A stretch of 64,000 bases of DNA from Ignavibacteria bacterium (GTDB lineage: Bacteria > Bacteroidota > Ignavibacteria > UBA10030 > SZUA-254): the NCBI GenBank assembly GCA_016178595.1, contig JACOSY010000059.1, positions 1-64,000 of the forward strand. Direction: 5' to 3'. A model generated the notes under the pieces. It saw only the letters and a list, made by a program, of their open reading frames with translations. It searched no databases and was not told the origin of the DNA. Below, piece after piece: positions 27,777 through 38,679 of the stretch (position 1 is its first letter; each line of letters opens with the position of its first letter). The translations under genes were made by a program, and so were the position numbers.

Positions 27777-30773
27777 CTATTTCATCAGGATCATCTTCTT
27801 GGTGTCTGTGAAATACCCGCCTGCCTTTCGAACATCATCATCGTATGGGATAGCCTGCAAACGATAGAAGTACATTCCGCTCGGGAAGTTGCTCGCGTCG
27901 AAGTTGACCGATTTATACCCTGCCTCTTGAGCCTCATCGACGAGAGTCGCAACGTCTTGACCAAGAAGATTGACAATCTTGAGATTGACACGAGCATCGG
28001 CAGGCAATGAAAAACGAATAACCGTTAACGGATTGAATGGATTGGGATAGTTTTGTTCCAAGCTAAATTGATGCGGGATGCGCGATGCAGGATGCGAGTT
28101 TTCAAGCTCGTTCGGCGGTGCCGGCGGTTGCTCTTCCGCATTCGCCACGATCCTGATGCGTGCCGTGCGCAACGGTATCGCCGCGCTTGCATACGAAGAG
28201 AGAACAAGCATTCCGTCCTGATCGACTCTTACCCAATACCCCAGTCCATCGGATATTGTATCTGCTACTTGATAGCCTGATCCATCGTAACCAAAGAAGC
28301 TCGACGTCGTCATTCCTCCGGGGATACTGGTAATCGTCGATGCAGGAACGGGATCGGTGACCGAACCGATGATATTCCATCCCGTGTGAACAGGGATCGT
28401 GTCTTCATAGACTGCATCACCCTGTATGGTGACACTCTGATTTGTGGTATCGACTTTGAGCCAATAGCCACCTCCAAACTGGAGCGTGTCTGCTGGTTGG
28501 TAGCCTCCATCGTAGATGAATGCACGAGAGGCGGCCATTGGATAGACCGTCGTGGTATGATTATCAGGGACACGACGGGGAAGTGACAGCAAATTCCAGC
28601 TTCCTGCACTCAGGCTCGTGAGTGACGCATTGGATGGTGTAAACTTCCACATCGCAAAGCCATTCAATGGATCGATCGTGTAGAGGGAATCTCCTCCTTT
28701 CGATGCGATCCCTCGGATATTCCCCAGTGCGCTTGTGACAGCAAGCTCTCTGGGATGAACCGGGTCACTCACGTCCACCGCACCGACCAAGCTATCGGCC
28801 CAGTAGCAGATTGTGCCTGATGCCGTCATCGAATAATGAGAGTTCACGGGAAGCGGTGTTGTTCTTCCAAGCTTGCCAATAAGACTGGGCGAGAAGGGAT
28901 TCCCGTTCACGCTAAAGACAAAGAAGCTGTCAGGACGATTCACGTACAAGTAATCCCCCAGTACGGTTACTCCAACGGGATGAGGAGAAAAGAGTGATCC
29001 CGTCTCAACTGGACTTGACGGCGTGCGCAAGTCAACGATCCTCACTCCTCCATCTGTGGTGGCCAGATAACAGGTGCTGTCTTTCAGTGCAAGATCGTAC
29101 ACGCGGTGAGGGGATTTGAAGACTGATATCCGGCTGAGCGAACTCGGTGTGGAAGCATCGATCACTTCCAAGACCGTATCACGTGATATACTTCCTGCTT
29201 GTGTCAGAAGAAGTAGACTTCCGAGCCTGTGGAGTGAGTTCGGCAGGAAAGGATTACCAGAGGCATGCACGATCCCTTCATAGCGACCTGTAACTTGCGG
29301 ATTGGAGGGATCGGACACGTTGATTGTTCTGATGCCACGAGCCGTGTCGCCATCAGCGAGCACAGAGTTGACGAGAAAAGCCGTAGACTCGTCTTGCGTA
29401 AAGACCACATCTGTCGTTATTGCCCTGCTTCCGAACAAGTCTGAGACTTCTGTAATGTAGTGATCGTAGCCAAAGTTATTCAGTGTCCACATGCCGAAAC
29501 TGCCTGCCGAGACAGCCGCAAGCGTATCGTGGAAGAATGTGATGTGGTTGGAGTATAGACCGGGCTGATAAAAACCGATATGCTTTAAGTCATTGGGATT
29601 GGTAGCATCGGCAATCCACACTCGGTTGATATATGCTGCGTAAATCTCCTCACTATCTCTCAGGGCGATTGATAAACCCTCCGGAAGATATCCTATGCTT
29701 GTGTGTATTGAGTCCAGAAGAATCGGTTGTGAAGGATCAGATATATCAATCGTAAACAACGCTGGATAGAGGCCAGCCAAATATGCCTTCGTACCGGAGG
29801 TTGTCATTGCACTAATGAACGTGTAGCCGTCATCTAAGTTTGTACTCAACTGAATATCTCCTATGAGTGCAGGCGAGGTCGGATTCGAGATAGTACAGAT
29901 GCGGAATTCGTTGCCGTTATCGCCAAGACCGATTAGCAGCAGTGTATCTTTGACCAAAAGAGATGTAAAATATCCCGTGAAACCCGCGGTTGAATACGTC
30001 AAGTGATCGGGATCGCTCGCGTTAACGATGTACAGGTCAATTGCATCAAGCGTTGCCAGGTATACATACGGATACTTCACTGTCAAGGAATAGGGCCGCT
30101 CGGGGAATAACATCGAGCCTCGGAGGTAGGGATTCGCGGGGTTGGAGATATCGACAACTCGTAGAAGTCCGCCAAAGGTTGTGACGTAGGCGAACGTACT
30201 GTCGACGACAACGCGGATAGGGCTTCCACTGATTCCAACATACCCCACGAATTGCGGCTCGGTCGGCAAGGAAATATCCTCGATATAAAAACCTCCGGTT
30301 GTAATAAGAAAAATGAGCGAATCCCTAATCACCATGTCTTTAATGGTGGAACCCAACGTCACACGCCCGACAACCACTGGCGAAGCAGGACTGGTTAGAT
30401 CAATCACTCCTAAGTAACGGCCAATACCCGAATAGGCAAAACTTCCACGAACCTTAACGGCGTTCTCTTGACCAAACGATCTCGAGTGCTGCTGTTGGAA
30501 GTTGCCAGGTAAAGCCTCCAGCGGAATTTCGCTAGACGACTCTTCTTCACTTACCTCGTCATAGTGGGAGCGCAGGCGGTTAAGCTGAAAATCCGCCCGC
30601 TGGAAACGCCTCTCCTTCTGTTTCGCCAATGAGATGCTCGAGAATGGAATGGCAAGGCAAAGAAACAGTAAAGCCAAAGATGTCGCGATGGGATGCCAGA
30701 AACCTCGTGTACGCAGGACCCCGTCGTCAAGTCTGAAATACCTACCTGCTCTTTCTATCTCTCTGTGATTCAT
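27777..30773 (-). CDS. LVIVD-repeat beta-propeller-like secreted protein with T9SS sorting domain
   Basis: Repeats such as [18 protein letters not shown]-terminal [22 protein letters not shown]...TKKMILMK. Confidence 0.85.
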   Translation of the reverse strand: MNHREIERAGRYFRLDDGVLRTRGFWHPIATSLALLFLCLAIPFSSISLAKQKERRFQRADFQLNRLRSHYDEVSEEESSSEIPLEALPGNFQQQHSRSFGQENAVKVRGSFAYSGIGRYLGVIDLTSPASPVVVGRVTLGSTIKDMVIRDSLIFLITTGGFYIEDISLPTEPQFVGYVGISGSPIRVVVDSTFAYVTTFGGLLRVVDISNPANPYLRGSMLFPERPYSLTVKYPYVYLATLDAIDLYIVNASDPDHLTYSTAGFTGYFTSLLVKDTLLLIGLGDNGNEFRICTISNPTSPALIGDIQLSTNLDDGYTFISAMTTSGTKAYLAGLYPALFTIDISDPSQPILLDSIHTSIGYLPEGLSIALRDSEEIYAAYINRVWIADATNPNDLKHIGFYQPGLYSNHITFFHDTLAAVSAGSFGMWTLNNFGYDHYITEVSDLFGSRAITTDVVFTQDESTAFLVNSVLADGDTARGIRTINVSDPSNPQVTGRYEGIVHASGNPFLPNSLHRLGSLLLLTQAGSISRDTVLEVIDASTPSSLSRISVFKSPHRVYDLALKDSTCYLATTDGGVRIVDLRTPSSPVETGSLFSPHPVGVTVLGDYLYVNRPDSFFVFSVNGNPFSPSLIGKLGRTTPLPVNSHYSMTASGTICYWADSLVGAVDVSDPVHPRELAVTSALGNIRGIASKGGDSLYTIDPLNGFAMWKFTPSNASLTSLSAGSWNLLSLPRRVPDNHTTTVYPMAASRAFIYDGGYQPADTLQFGGGYWLKVDTTNQSVTIQGDAVYEDTIPVHTGWNIIGSVTDPVPASTITSIPGGMTTSSFFGYDGSGYQVADTISDGLGYWVRVDQDGMLVLSSYASAAIPLRTARIRIVANAEEQPPAPPNELENSHPASRIPHQFSLEQNYPNPFNPLTVIRFSLPADARVNLKIVNLLGQDVATLVDEAQEAGYKSVNFDASNFPSGMYFYRLQAIPYDDDVRKAGGYFTDTKKMILMK

Positions 30774-30842
30774 GCAACGTTCCTTCTCGAAAATCTTCTC
30801 GGGTCAAATGGAAACTGTACGACTTCTCAGCTTCCACTCTGC

Positions 30843-31586
30843 TCAACGGAGAAGTAGCATCTTCTTTGTTGAAAGGAACGATCTAGCTTGTAAACGGTAA
30901 AAATACACCCCGCTAGGACAATTCTCGCAGTCCCAATTTATGCTATACTTTCCTTGTTCTTTCATCTCATTCACAATCACTGCTACTTCTTGGCCGAGGA
31001 TATCATACACTATGAGATGCACAAATGCCGCCTCAGGAATAGTAAAGCGAATCTCAGTTGTCGGATTAAGCGGATTCGGATAGTTTTGTTCCAGGGAGTA
31101 TTGGTAGGGCATCTCTCTTTCATCTACGTCCAAACTCGCTCTCATGCGCGAAGTGCTCAGCACGCTGGAACTACCAAGGGTCGTGTCGGCAACAGCGTAC
31201 TGAGCCGAGTTTCCTTCTGTCCACACAGCAAGCAATCTATTTGTTGAATTCTTACAGGCAAATGCTGGATAGGTGGATGTAGCGGAAGTATTGGTCAATT
31301 GCTTCACCGATCGAGTAAGCAGCTTGTAGTAGATATCGTAATTTCCTCCGGATGGCTTCTCCGCCCACATCACGAGAGCCGTGTCGGTCGAGCTTGTCGG
31401 CTTAAAGCCAGAAATATACGGGTACTGGGAAAGACCACTGGTGTTACTCAGGTTCTGATTGCTGCCCCAGGTGCCATTAGTGTTGAGTCGATAATAGATT
31501 TCATCGTTTGTACTTGAAGTATGCTCCTGCCAAACTGCAAAGAACGAGAGAGGGATTGATAGAGCAAGTGCACGATGTGGGTGCAT
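30843..31586 (-). CDS. Short T9SS type A sorting-domain protein
   Basis: [22 protein letters not shown]...STKKMLLLR. Confidence 0.7.
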   Translation of the reverse strand: MHPHRALALSIPLSFFAVWQEHTSSTNDEIYYRLNTNGTWGSNQNLSNTSGLSQYPYISGFKPTSSTDTALVMWAEKPSGGNYDIYYKLLTRSVKQLTNTSATSTYPAFACKNSTNRLLAVWTEGNSAQYAVADTTLGSSSVLSTSRMRASLDVDEREMPYQYSLEQNYPNPLNPTTEIRFTIPEAAFVHLIVYDILGQEVAVIVNEMKEQGKYSINWDCENCPSGVYFYRLQARSFLSTKKMLLLR

Positions 31587-31745
31587 GAAAAGCTCCTATC
31601 GATGTGTGGGAGTGGCTCAAATAATATAGGAAGACTTCCCGAGACTGTCAAGGGCGGCGAAGTTGAGGTGCCGTCCTGCTTTGCACACCTCGACTTCTCT
31701 CAGTTCGACTGGAATGAGGTAAATAAGGAAGAAAAACAGGTGGTG

Positions 31746-32087
31746 CTATTTCGCAAAGCTGCCGACGGCTTTCTGAACGGTAGGGTGAAGGTCGAAGACA
31801 GTGCTCAGTTTGGTGATGACGAGGAGGCTCTCGATTTTTTTCGATGCGGCTGCAAGCTTCAAATCGCCGCCGGCATTCCGCATCGTTGTGAGTGCGCCGA
31901 TGAGCATGCTCAATCCCGAACTGTTCATCGTCTGGACGCCTGCGAGGTCGACGACGACTTTCTTCTTCCGCTTATCGACGAGCGTGTGGAGTGTGTCGTT
32001 CAGTGCCGTGGCATCCGGACCTCCGAGCACGCTTCCTTCAAGCCGGATGACGGTGATGCTATCAACGTCCTTGGTTGAGAGTTTCAT
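31746..32087 (-). CDS. STAS-domain anti-anti-sigma factor
   Basis: MKLSTKDVDSITVIRLEGSVLGGPDATALNDTL...VVVDLAGVQTMNSSGLSMLIGAL; start 32087. Confidence 0.88.
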   Translation of the reverse strand: MKLSTKDVDSITVIRLEGSVLGGPDATALNDTLHTLVDKRKKKVVVDLAGVQTMNSSGLSMLIGALTTMRNAGGDLKLAAASKKIESLLVITKLSTVFDLHPTVQKAVGSFAK

Positions 32088-33030
32088 AGCTTGGCTTTCC
32101 CGTGACGACAGGTTGTTTGACCTTTCCGAGCTTCCGGTTGGTGTAATCGAGCACGATGGCGCTCGCAATATAGATTGACGAGTATGTACCCGTTGTGATG
32201 CCAATGGTCAATGCAAAAGCAAACCCACGGTTCACTTCACCGCCGAAAAGGAAGAGGATGAGCGTGATGACGAAGACCGTGCCGGAGGTGATGATGGTCC
32301 GGCTCAGGGTTTCGTTCAAACTCTTATTGATCAGCTCCATCAATCCCATCGAGCGGTAGATCTTCTGGTTTTCGCGGATACGGTCGAAGATAACGACGGT
32401 GTCGTTCATCGAGAGACCGATGATGGTGAGGAACGCTGCGATCATGTTCTGATCGATCTCGAAGTTCGTCCACGGGGTGAGACCGTCGAGAAAGGAGATA
32501 AGTCCCAGCGTGACCATGACGTCGTGGAAAAGGGCGACGAGTGCCCCGACGCCATAAATGAACTTAAACCGGAATGCCACATAGAGTGACATGGCTATGA
32601 GCGACGACACCACCGCGAGAAGTGCATTACGCCGCAACTCCGCTCCGACCTTCGGTCCGATCTTCTGTTCCTGCAAAACTTTGGGGCTATCGCCGCTGAA
32701 CGTCTTGTTGAGTTCAGCTTTAATCTTGTCGCCGACGGTTGTTCCTTCAGCCTGCGACTCGGTCCGAATCAAAACGGTATTCGCGTTACCGTACGCTTTG
32801 ATCTCGGCACGTGGAAAGCCGGCTCCATCCATCATCGAGCGAATCTTGCCGACATCGGAAGGCTGTTTGAACTCGACGATCATTTCCGTCCCGCCGATGA
32901 AGTCGATGCCGAAGTGGAAACCTTTGATCGCAAGTGATGCGATACCCAACACGATGACCGTGATCGATATGGTGTACCACATATTTCGCTTGCCCATGAA
33001 ATCAATACTTGTCTTACGGAAAAAGCGCAT
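32062..33030 (-). CDS. secF: Protein translocase subunit SecF
   Basis: IDFIGGTEMIVEF; FLTIIGLSMNDTVVIFDRIRENQ; LNETLSRTIITSGT. Confidence 0.97.
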   Translation of the reverse strand: MRFFRKTSIDFMGKRNMWYTISITVIVLGIASLAIKGFHFGIDFIGGTEMIVEFKQPSDVGKIRSMMDGAGFPRAEIKAYGNANTVLIRTESQAEGTTVGDKIKAELNKTFSGDSPKVLQEQKIGPKVGAELRRNALLAVVSSLIAMSLYVAFRFKFIYGVGALVALFHDVMVTLGLISFLDGLTPWTNFEIDQNMIAAFLTIIGLSMNDTVVIFDRIRENQKIYRSMGLMELINKSLNETLSRTIITSGTVFVITLILFLFGGEVNRGFAFALTIGITTGTYSSIYIASAIVLDYTNRKLGKVKQPVVTGKPSYETLNQGR

Positions 33031-33055
33031 TCACATCTCCATTGAAAAAGTTAGA

Positions 33056-34963
33056 TCAACCAAAGCTCACGTGCTTGCCACGTTCGAGCATCGTTTCGAT
33101 AATAACGCGGCTCACGACTACAGCGCTGAACACGCTGGCCACGATGCCGATCATCAGCGTGAGCGCGAAACCCTGCACCGGTCCGCTTCCGAACTGGTAG
33201 AGAATAACGCCCGTGATGAACGCCGTGAGGTTTGCGTCGAAGATGGCGGTGAACGCACGCGAATAGCCTGCATCGATCGCAGCCATGAGCGACTTGCCGG
33301 TCACGGACTCTTCACGGATACGCTCGAAGATCAGCACGTTCGCGTCGACCGCGATAGCCACAGTCAGGATGAGACCTGCAATGCCGGGTAACGTTAGTGT
33401 TCCCTGGAACGCTGCCAAGACACCGAGAACAAACAGGATGTTCAGAAAGAGGGCAATGTCTGCCATCATGCCGCCGGAGCGGTAGTAGAAAATCATGAAC
33501 ACAACGGTGAGCGCAAGCGCAAGTGTCGCAGACCAGATCCCCTTGTTGATCGAGTCTTCGCCAAGTGACGGACCGACAGTAGCCTGCTGGATGATTTCAA
33601 CGGGAGCGGGGAGCGCACCGGCTTTCAAAACGATCTCAAGAAGTTTTGCCTCTTCAACGTTATCCATGCCTGAAATTTGCGAGCGGCCGCCGGTGATCTT
33701 ATTCTGAACGACAGGAGCAGAGAAGCACGCATTGTCCATGATGATCGCGATACGCTTCTTAATGTTTGCGCCGGTGATCCGCGCCCAATCGTGAGCTCCT
33801 TCGCCGTTCATTTCCATTTCGACGATCGGTGTATTGAATTGAGGATCAATCGTCGCACGGGCATTGACAATAACGCCGCCGGTGAGTTCAGGATTCTTCT
33901 TCACTGCATAGAGAGCGAAGAATGGTTTTCCTTCCGCCGTAAAAGAAGACTTTGCCGACCAGGTGAAGCTCATGTCGGATGGAAGAAGTCTTTTTATATC
34001 CGGTTGATCAAGAATTCGCATCACCCGTGCCCGGTCTTCCTCGGCGCTGTACAACTGGCCGCTCCATGCCTGTCCTTCCTGCTGGAAAGGATTCGCGATG
34101 GCGAAGAACGGATGATCCTTTTTCGCCTGCTCAAGCGCCTTGGTCTTATCATCGGAGATATTGGCGAGTGCAGAGTCGGCTGCCGACTTGGCCGTATCGG
34201 TCTTGGCAGTGCTGGATTTCGATGCGAGGCTCTTCGAAGAATCTGCCGTCAAGGAATCGGCAAGCGGTTTGCCGGCGAGAACTTTGTCGACCGATTCGTA
34301 GACCTTGAGGGCGATTTCCGGATCGATGAGGAGCTTGAATTCCAGGAGCGCAGTTCCCTGAAGCAGTTTTCGAACTTCCTCCTCCTTGCTGACGCCGGGA
34401 AGCTCGACGATGATTCGCCGCGCACCCTGCTTCTGAATGGATGGTTCCGAAACACCATACTGATCGACGCGGTTACGAACGATTTCCTTCGCTCGGTCGA
34501 CCGCATTCGTGCTCTCGTCGCGCAGCTTGCTGACGATGTCATTGTCGCTATCACGAATGCTGCCGTAGTAGCGGCTCAGGCGCACTTGCCGTGCCTGGAA
34601 TTTCTGCTGCAGGATATCGATGACATCCTGGTCACCGGCAGCTTTCATTTCGGCGCGGACTTCATTCATGATGCTGTTGAAAAGATCATCTTTGTTTTTT
34701 GCAAGATCTTCAAGCAGCTTCAGCGTGTTGACTTCGAGGACGACACGCATCCCGCCTTGCAAATCGAGACCGAGCTTGATACGCTTTGTACGGGCATCGC
34801 GCAGATCGCTTCCATGCTCATCGACGAACTTTAAGCTGTCGGCGCTGTTGAGATTTCGAAGTTCTTTGCCGAACTTGTAGTCTTTGTATGTCGGATAGAG
34901 GAAGTAAAGCGAGATCAGAACGCAGGCGACAATGAAAACAGACTTACCACGGTTTTTCTTCAC
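33056..34963 (-). CDS. secD: Protein translocase subunit SecD
   Basis: KLGLDLQGGMRVVLEV; VDANVLIFERIREE; immediately upstream of secF. Confidence 0.97.
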   Translation of the reverse strand: MKKNRGKSVFIVACVLISLYFLYPTYKDYKFGKELRNLNSADSLKFVDEHGSDLRDARTKRIKLGLDLQGGMRVVLEVNTLKLLEDLAKNKDDLFNSIMNEVRAEMKAAGDQDVIDILQQKFQARQVRLSRYYGSIRDSDNDIVSKLRDESTNAVDRAKEIVRNRVDQYGVSEPSIQKQGARRIIVELPGVSKEEEVRKLLQGTALLEFKLLIDPEIALKVYESVDKVLAGKPLADSLTADSSKSLASKSSTAKTDTAKSAADSALANISDDKTKALEQAKKDHPFFAIANPFQQEGQAWSGQLYSAEEDRARVMRILDQPDIKRLLPSDMSFTWSAKSSFTAEGKPFFALYAVKKNPELTGGVIVNARATIDPQFNTPIVEMEMNGEGAHDWARITGANIKKRIAIIMDNACFSAPVVQNKITGGRSQISGMDNVEEAKLLEIVLKAGALPAPVEIIQQATVGPSLGEDSINKGIWSATLALALTVVFMIFYYRSGGMMADIALFLNILFVLGVLAAFQGTLTLPGIAGLILTVAIAVDANVLIFERIREESVTGKSLMAAIDAGYSRAFTAIFDANLTAFITGVILYQFGSGPVQGFALTLMIGIVASVFSAVVVSRVIIETMLERGKHVSFG

Positions 34964-35277
34964 GAAAGATCCTTCAATTCCTGAATGAGAGAAAATGAAT
35001 GGAAAACGGCAATTCCGCCGAATGTTGGAGTGAAAATATAACGGAATTTTCCAAGAAAGTCAATCACTCTTTCCGCGCGGTACCGTAACCTCCGGAAAAG
35101 ACTCTACACTCGACGACGGGAAATACTCTCTTCGATGGATAGTTATCTCCTCGATAATCTGAAAGCAATTGCAAGGGAAGAGCGATTGATTCTGATTTCG
35201 AAGAGAACTATATTGTGCAACAATTTCTATAGTGCAACAATTTCTTCAACCCGTCACTGAATGTACTCCCGGTTCTA

Positions 35278-37023
35278 ATGCGTTCAAGTTCTGTGGTCGC
35301 GTTGTGTATCGTTCTACCTATGCTTTCTTTCTCGCAGCAATCTCTCGCGAGAATTGTACCGCCCAAGCACGAGGTGCGGGCTGTGTGGATTACGACTGTG
35401 CTTGGACTTGACTGGCCAAAGTCGCAAAACCCCCAAGAGCAGCAACAATCGTTGCTGAAGATCGTCGAGAAGCTGCACGAAGCACATTTCAACACTATCT
35501 TCTTTCAAGTTCGCGGCCGGGCCGATGCGATGTACCGGTCCACCTTCGAGCCGTGGCCGCAACAACTCACGGGAACACTTGGTCGCGATCCGGGGTGGGA
35601 TCCGCTCGCATTTCTTCTCAGCGAAGCACACGCGCGAGGCATGGAGGTGCACGCGTGGTTCAATACGATGCTGGCGCAAAGCGGCGGGGGAACGCCATCG
35701 CGCCCGCAGTCTTTCCATGTCATCGAGCTGCATCCCGAGTGGGTCAAGGAGATCGATGGTGAGTATTGGTTCGACCCGGGTATTCCTGCCGTTCGGAAAT
35801 ATCTTCTCCAGGTTGCGATGGATGTCGTCCGTCATTACGATATCGACGGCATGCACTTTGATTATATCCGCTATCCACAAAAACCTTTTCCGGACAAAAC
35901 GACGTACAAACGCTATGGCCGCGGGATGCAGAAGGATGAATGGCGCCGGGAGAACATCAATGCGTTCGTTCGGGCATTTCACGATTCTGCACTTGCCGAA
36001 AAGCCGATGCTCAAAATCGGTTCGGCGCCGATCGGCATCTACGCGAACACCGGCGGCATGAGAGGATTGCAAGGCTACTCGGAACTCTATCAAGATTCGC
36101 GGAAATGGATTCGTGAAGGTTGGCAAGATTATCTTGCTCCACAAGTCTACTGGCCGCTTGATGGAAGAAACCACGATCCCGGCTTTGCATCTCTCGCCAG
36201 TGAATGGGTAGGAAATTCATCGGGCAAACACGTCTACATCGGCATTGGTGCGTATAAGCCTGAAGTGTTCAGCCAGATTCCGGTACTCATCGATTCGTCG
36301 CGTGCTATTGGAGCGAATGGAAATGGATTTTTCCGATGGGAGAACATCGGTGCGTCACTTGATGTCGGCGGACGGTATCAAACGACCGCTCTTATTCCTC
36401 CGATGCCGTGGAAGGATTCCGTTCCGCCTGAAATTCCGCGGAACGTCACGGTTGCAAGCATTGCCGATGGCTTCTTTCACCTTCAATGGATGCCGCCGCT
36501 GCCTGCGCAAGACGGTGATGGAGCGAAGATGTATGCGATCTATCGTTCAACAACCGCGCCGCTCGACATTGGGAACGCGGAAAATCTTCTCACAACACTT
36601 CCGGGAAGTTCGTTGGAGTTTACCGATACCATCACGCATCCTCAAACGACCAAATACTTCTATGCCGTCACCGCACTCGATAAAGCAAATAACGAAAGCG
36701 CTCCGGCAGTCGAGAGCGTAGTGCTGCCGGAGATCGCAGAGTTATCGCGGCACTTCTCGCTGGCGCTGGCGCTCGGGGAAACGTATCCCAACCCGGCGTC
36801 ATCGGTCGTGTTCATCCCGTACGAAATCCAGCGATCTGCGCCGGTTATCGTTAAGATACTCGATCGGAATAATAAAGAAGTCGTCGACGTTGTCGATTCA
36901 ATCCAAAAGCCCGGTCGGTATGTTGCCGCCGCCGATATCTCGAAACTTGAGGATGGAACGTATACGTGCCTCCTTGTTGCCGGAGATCAGACGATAAGAA
37001 AAACTTTAAGAATTGATAATTGA
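35278..37023 (+). CDS. Glycosyl hydrolase-like 10 (GHL10/DUF187) family protein with FN3-like domain
   Basis: KHEVRAVWITTVLGLDWPKSQ; FNTIFFQVRGRADAMYRS; IDGMHFDYIRYP. Confidence 0.88.
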   Translation: MRSSSVVALCIVLPMLSFSQQSLARIVPPKHEVRAVWITTVLGLDWPKSQNPQEQQQSLLKIVEKLHEAHFNTIFFQVRGRADAMYRSTFEPWPQQLTGTLGRDPGWDPLAFLLSEAHARGMEVHAWFNTMLAQSGGGTPSRPQSFHVIELHPEWVKEIDGEYWFDPGIPAVRKYLLQVAMDVVRHYDIDGMHFDYIRYPQKPFPDKTTYKRYGRGMQKDEWRRENINAFVRAFHDSALAEKPMLKIGSAPIGIYANTGGMRGLQGYSELYQDSRKWIREGWQDYLAPQVYWPLDGRNHDPGFASLASEWVGNSSGKHVYIGIGAYKPEVFSQIPVLIDSSRAIGANGNGFFRWENIGASLDVGGRYQTTALIPPMPWKDSVPPEIPRNVTVASIADGFFHLQWMPPLPAQDGDGAKMYAIYRSTTAPLDIGNAENLLTTLPGSSLEFTDTITHPQTTKYFYAVTALDKANNESAPAVESVVLPEIAELSRHFSLALALGETYPNPASSVVFIPYEIQRSAPVIVKILDRNNKEVVDVVDSIQKPGRYVAAADISKLEDGTYTCLLVAGDQTIRKTLRIDN

Positions 37024-37080
37024 TGGGATTGAAGATTGATTCATTCTCTCATTGGAAAAATGACACGATGGAAAAACGGT

Positions 37081-38115
37081 TCAATGTTTCTCTGCATGTA
37101 CCAGATGAACGCCGGGCACGGAAAGACGATTGAACTGCACGTTGTTCAGCCCTGCCTTCTCGCACCATGATTTCACTTCACTGAACGAATAGACGTTTCC
37201 TCCGATCTCATTCAAGAGATTCAAGCCTACCATGAGAGGAAGCAATTGATCGACGCCTTTGCTTCGCGTGTCCTTCAATTGATCGAGGATATAGAGTGAG
37301 CCACCGCGCCGGAGCGCCGCTGCCAGCGATTCGATAAAGTGTCGATTCGTTTCTACTGGAAATCCGTGGATAATGTTGAAGGCAAGGACGGCGTCGTACT
37401 GTTCATTGTTGAAGCTTGCCCTCGTTACGTCGCAAGGCAGCAGCTGGATTCGATTTTCCAACCGATGCTTCCGGACGATCTCGCGAGTTGTCGTGAGCAC
37501 TTCAGGAAAATCCGCGATGGTGGCAGTGAGGTTCGGATTCCGTTTGCAGAGTTCGATGCTGTACAGCCCGTGCGAGCCGCAGACGTCGAGCAGTGATGAT
37601 GCATTCGCTGCGAGCTTGAGCTGTGGGATGACATGCGGTATCAGCAGCCCGGCAAGGTCCATCATGCCAAGCGTATAGATTTTCCACTCCTTTTCGGTGA
37701 ACATTTCAACGTATGTTTTTGGAGGTTTGCCTGCCTTCAGCGTGTCTTCCAGGTACATCCAGTGACCGTGCAAGAGCTCGATGTACGCAAGGAAGTTGCC
37801 GATGTAATGCGGCGCCGACTTCACAAGCCATTTCTTTGACTGCGCAGTCAGCGAATAACTGTCACCATATTTTTTCAGATAGCCGGATGCGGACAAAGGC
37901 GGGAGGAGAAGCTGGAGACTTTTCAGCGGAAGATTCAGGGACGATACAAGCTCTCGATCCGTCCGAGGTCGATCATGCAGAGCTTCAAATACTCCGAGCT
38001 TGTGAGCGAGCACGAGCGCCCTGCCGAGAAGAACGGCTGGGAATGAATCGTAGAGTGCGGAAGGGAGGAAGTTAAGCCGTGCGGCGAAAAATTCTCGTAG
38101 TGTAAAAGTGCTCAT
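37081..38115 (-). CDS. SAM-dependent O-methyltransferase-like protein
   Basis: Winged-helix-like N terminus; SLLDVCGSHGLYSIELCKRNPNLTATIADFPEVL. Confidence 0.85.
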   Translation of the reverse strand: MSTFTLREFFAARLNFLPSALYDSFPAVLLGRALVLAHKLGVFEALHDRPRTDRELVSSLNLPLKSLQLLLPPLSASGYLKKYGDSYSLTAQSKKWLVKSAPHYIGNFLAYIELLHGHWMYLEDTLKAGKPPKTYVEMFTEKEWKIYTLGMMDLAGLLIPHVIPQLKLAANASSLLDVCGSHGLYSIELCKRNPNLTATIADFPEVLTTTREIVRKHRLENRIQLLPCDVTRASFNNEQYDAVLAFNIIHGFPVETNRHFIESLAAALRRGGSLYILDQLKDTRSKGVDQLLPLMVGLNLLNEIGGNVYSFSEVKSWCEKAGLNNVQFNRLSVPGVHLVHAEKH

Positions 38116-38121
38116 CGAACG

Positions 38122-38649
38122 TCACTTCGATGCTTCCTTAGCCCGCTTCTGTTTCCACGCGTATTGCTTGCCGTTCCAATAAATGAATCCTCCAAGTGAA
38201 TCGCGTTTCGCAAGATGGATGGCGTCTCCCGAATGCAATGCCGTTTCGTCTATCGTTCGAACGTCACGCAATGGAACCAACGTCCACATATCCATCTGCT
38301 GGAAATTATCGCCGGCTCTTCCCAACGACTTTCCTGCACCCAGGATTGTAACCGGCGTGCTGATGATTTGCGGCTTCTTCGCGTGAAAGATTACAATGCC
38401 GCTCTTGCCGGTATTCTTGTCCTGGATCTGGATCGCGATATCCTTCCGTCCGTCTCCATTGAAATCTCCTTTCAGAAAGGCGGGATGACGCGCGAATGTC
38501 AATGAATATTGTTGATCCAGGTTCTTGGCGAAGAATTCATTTCTCACCCACTTCGGAAGTTTGCGGAGCGGACTTGGAATAAGTTGTCCCTCTTGAGCGT
38601 CAACAGTGATGATGTTCAAGAGAAGGAAGAGAATGAGTTTCTTTGTCAT
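38122..38649 (-). CDS. Secreted protein with FG-GAP-like motif
   Basis: Signal MTKKLILFLLLNIITVDAQE; GDFNGDGRKDIAIQI. Confidence 0.5.
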   Translation of the reverse strand: MTKKLILFLLLNIITVDAQEGQLIPSPLRKLPKWVRNEFFAKNLDQQYSLTFARHPAFLKGDFNGDGRKDIAIQIQDKNTGKSGIVIFHAKKPQIISTPVTILGAGKSLGRAGDNFQQMDMWTLVPLRDVRTIDETALHSGDAIHLAKRDSLGGFIYWNGKQYAWKQKRAKEASK

Positions 38650-38679
38650 ACATTACCTACATGAAATATGTGAGTGTCG

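Noticed and set aside
33677-34834. 385-aa plus-strand ORF opposite secD
   Set aside because: Shadow ORF; secD on the other strand is unambiguous.
35205-35245. Direct repeat (GTGCAACAATTTCT) upstream of the GHL10 gene as an insertion scar
   Set aside because: Short A/T-rich repeat, no adjacent mobile gene; too weak.
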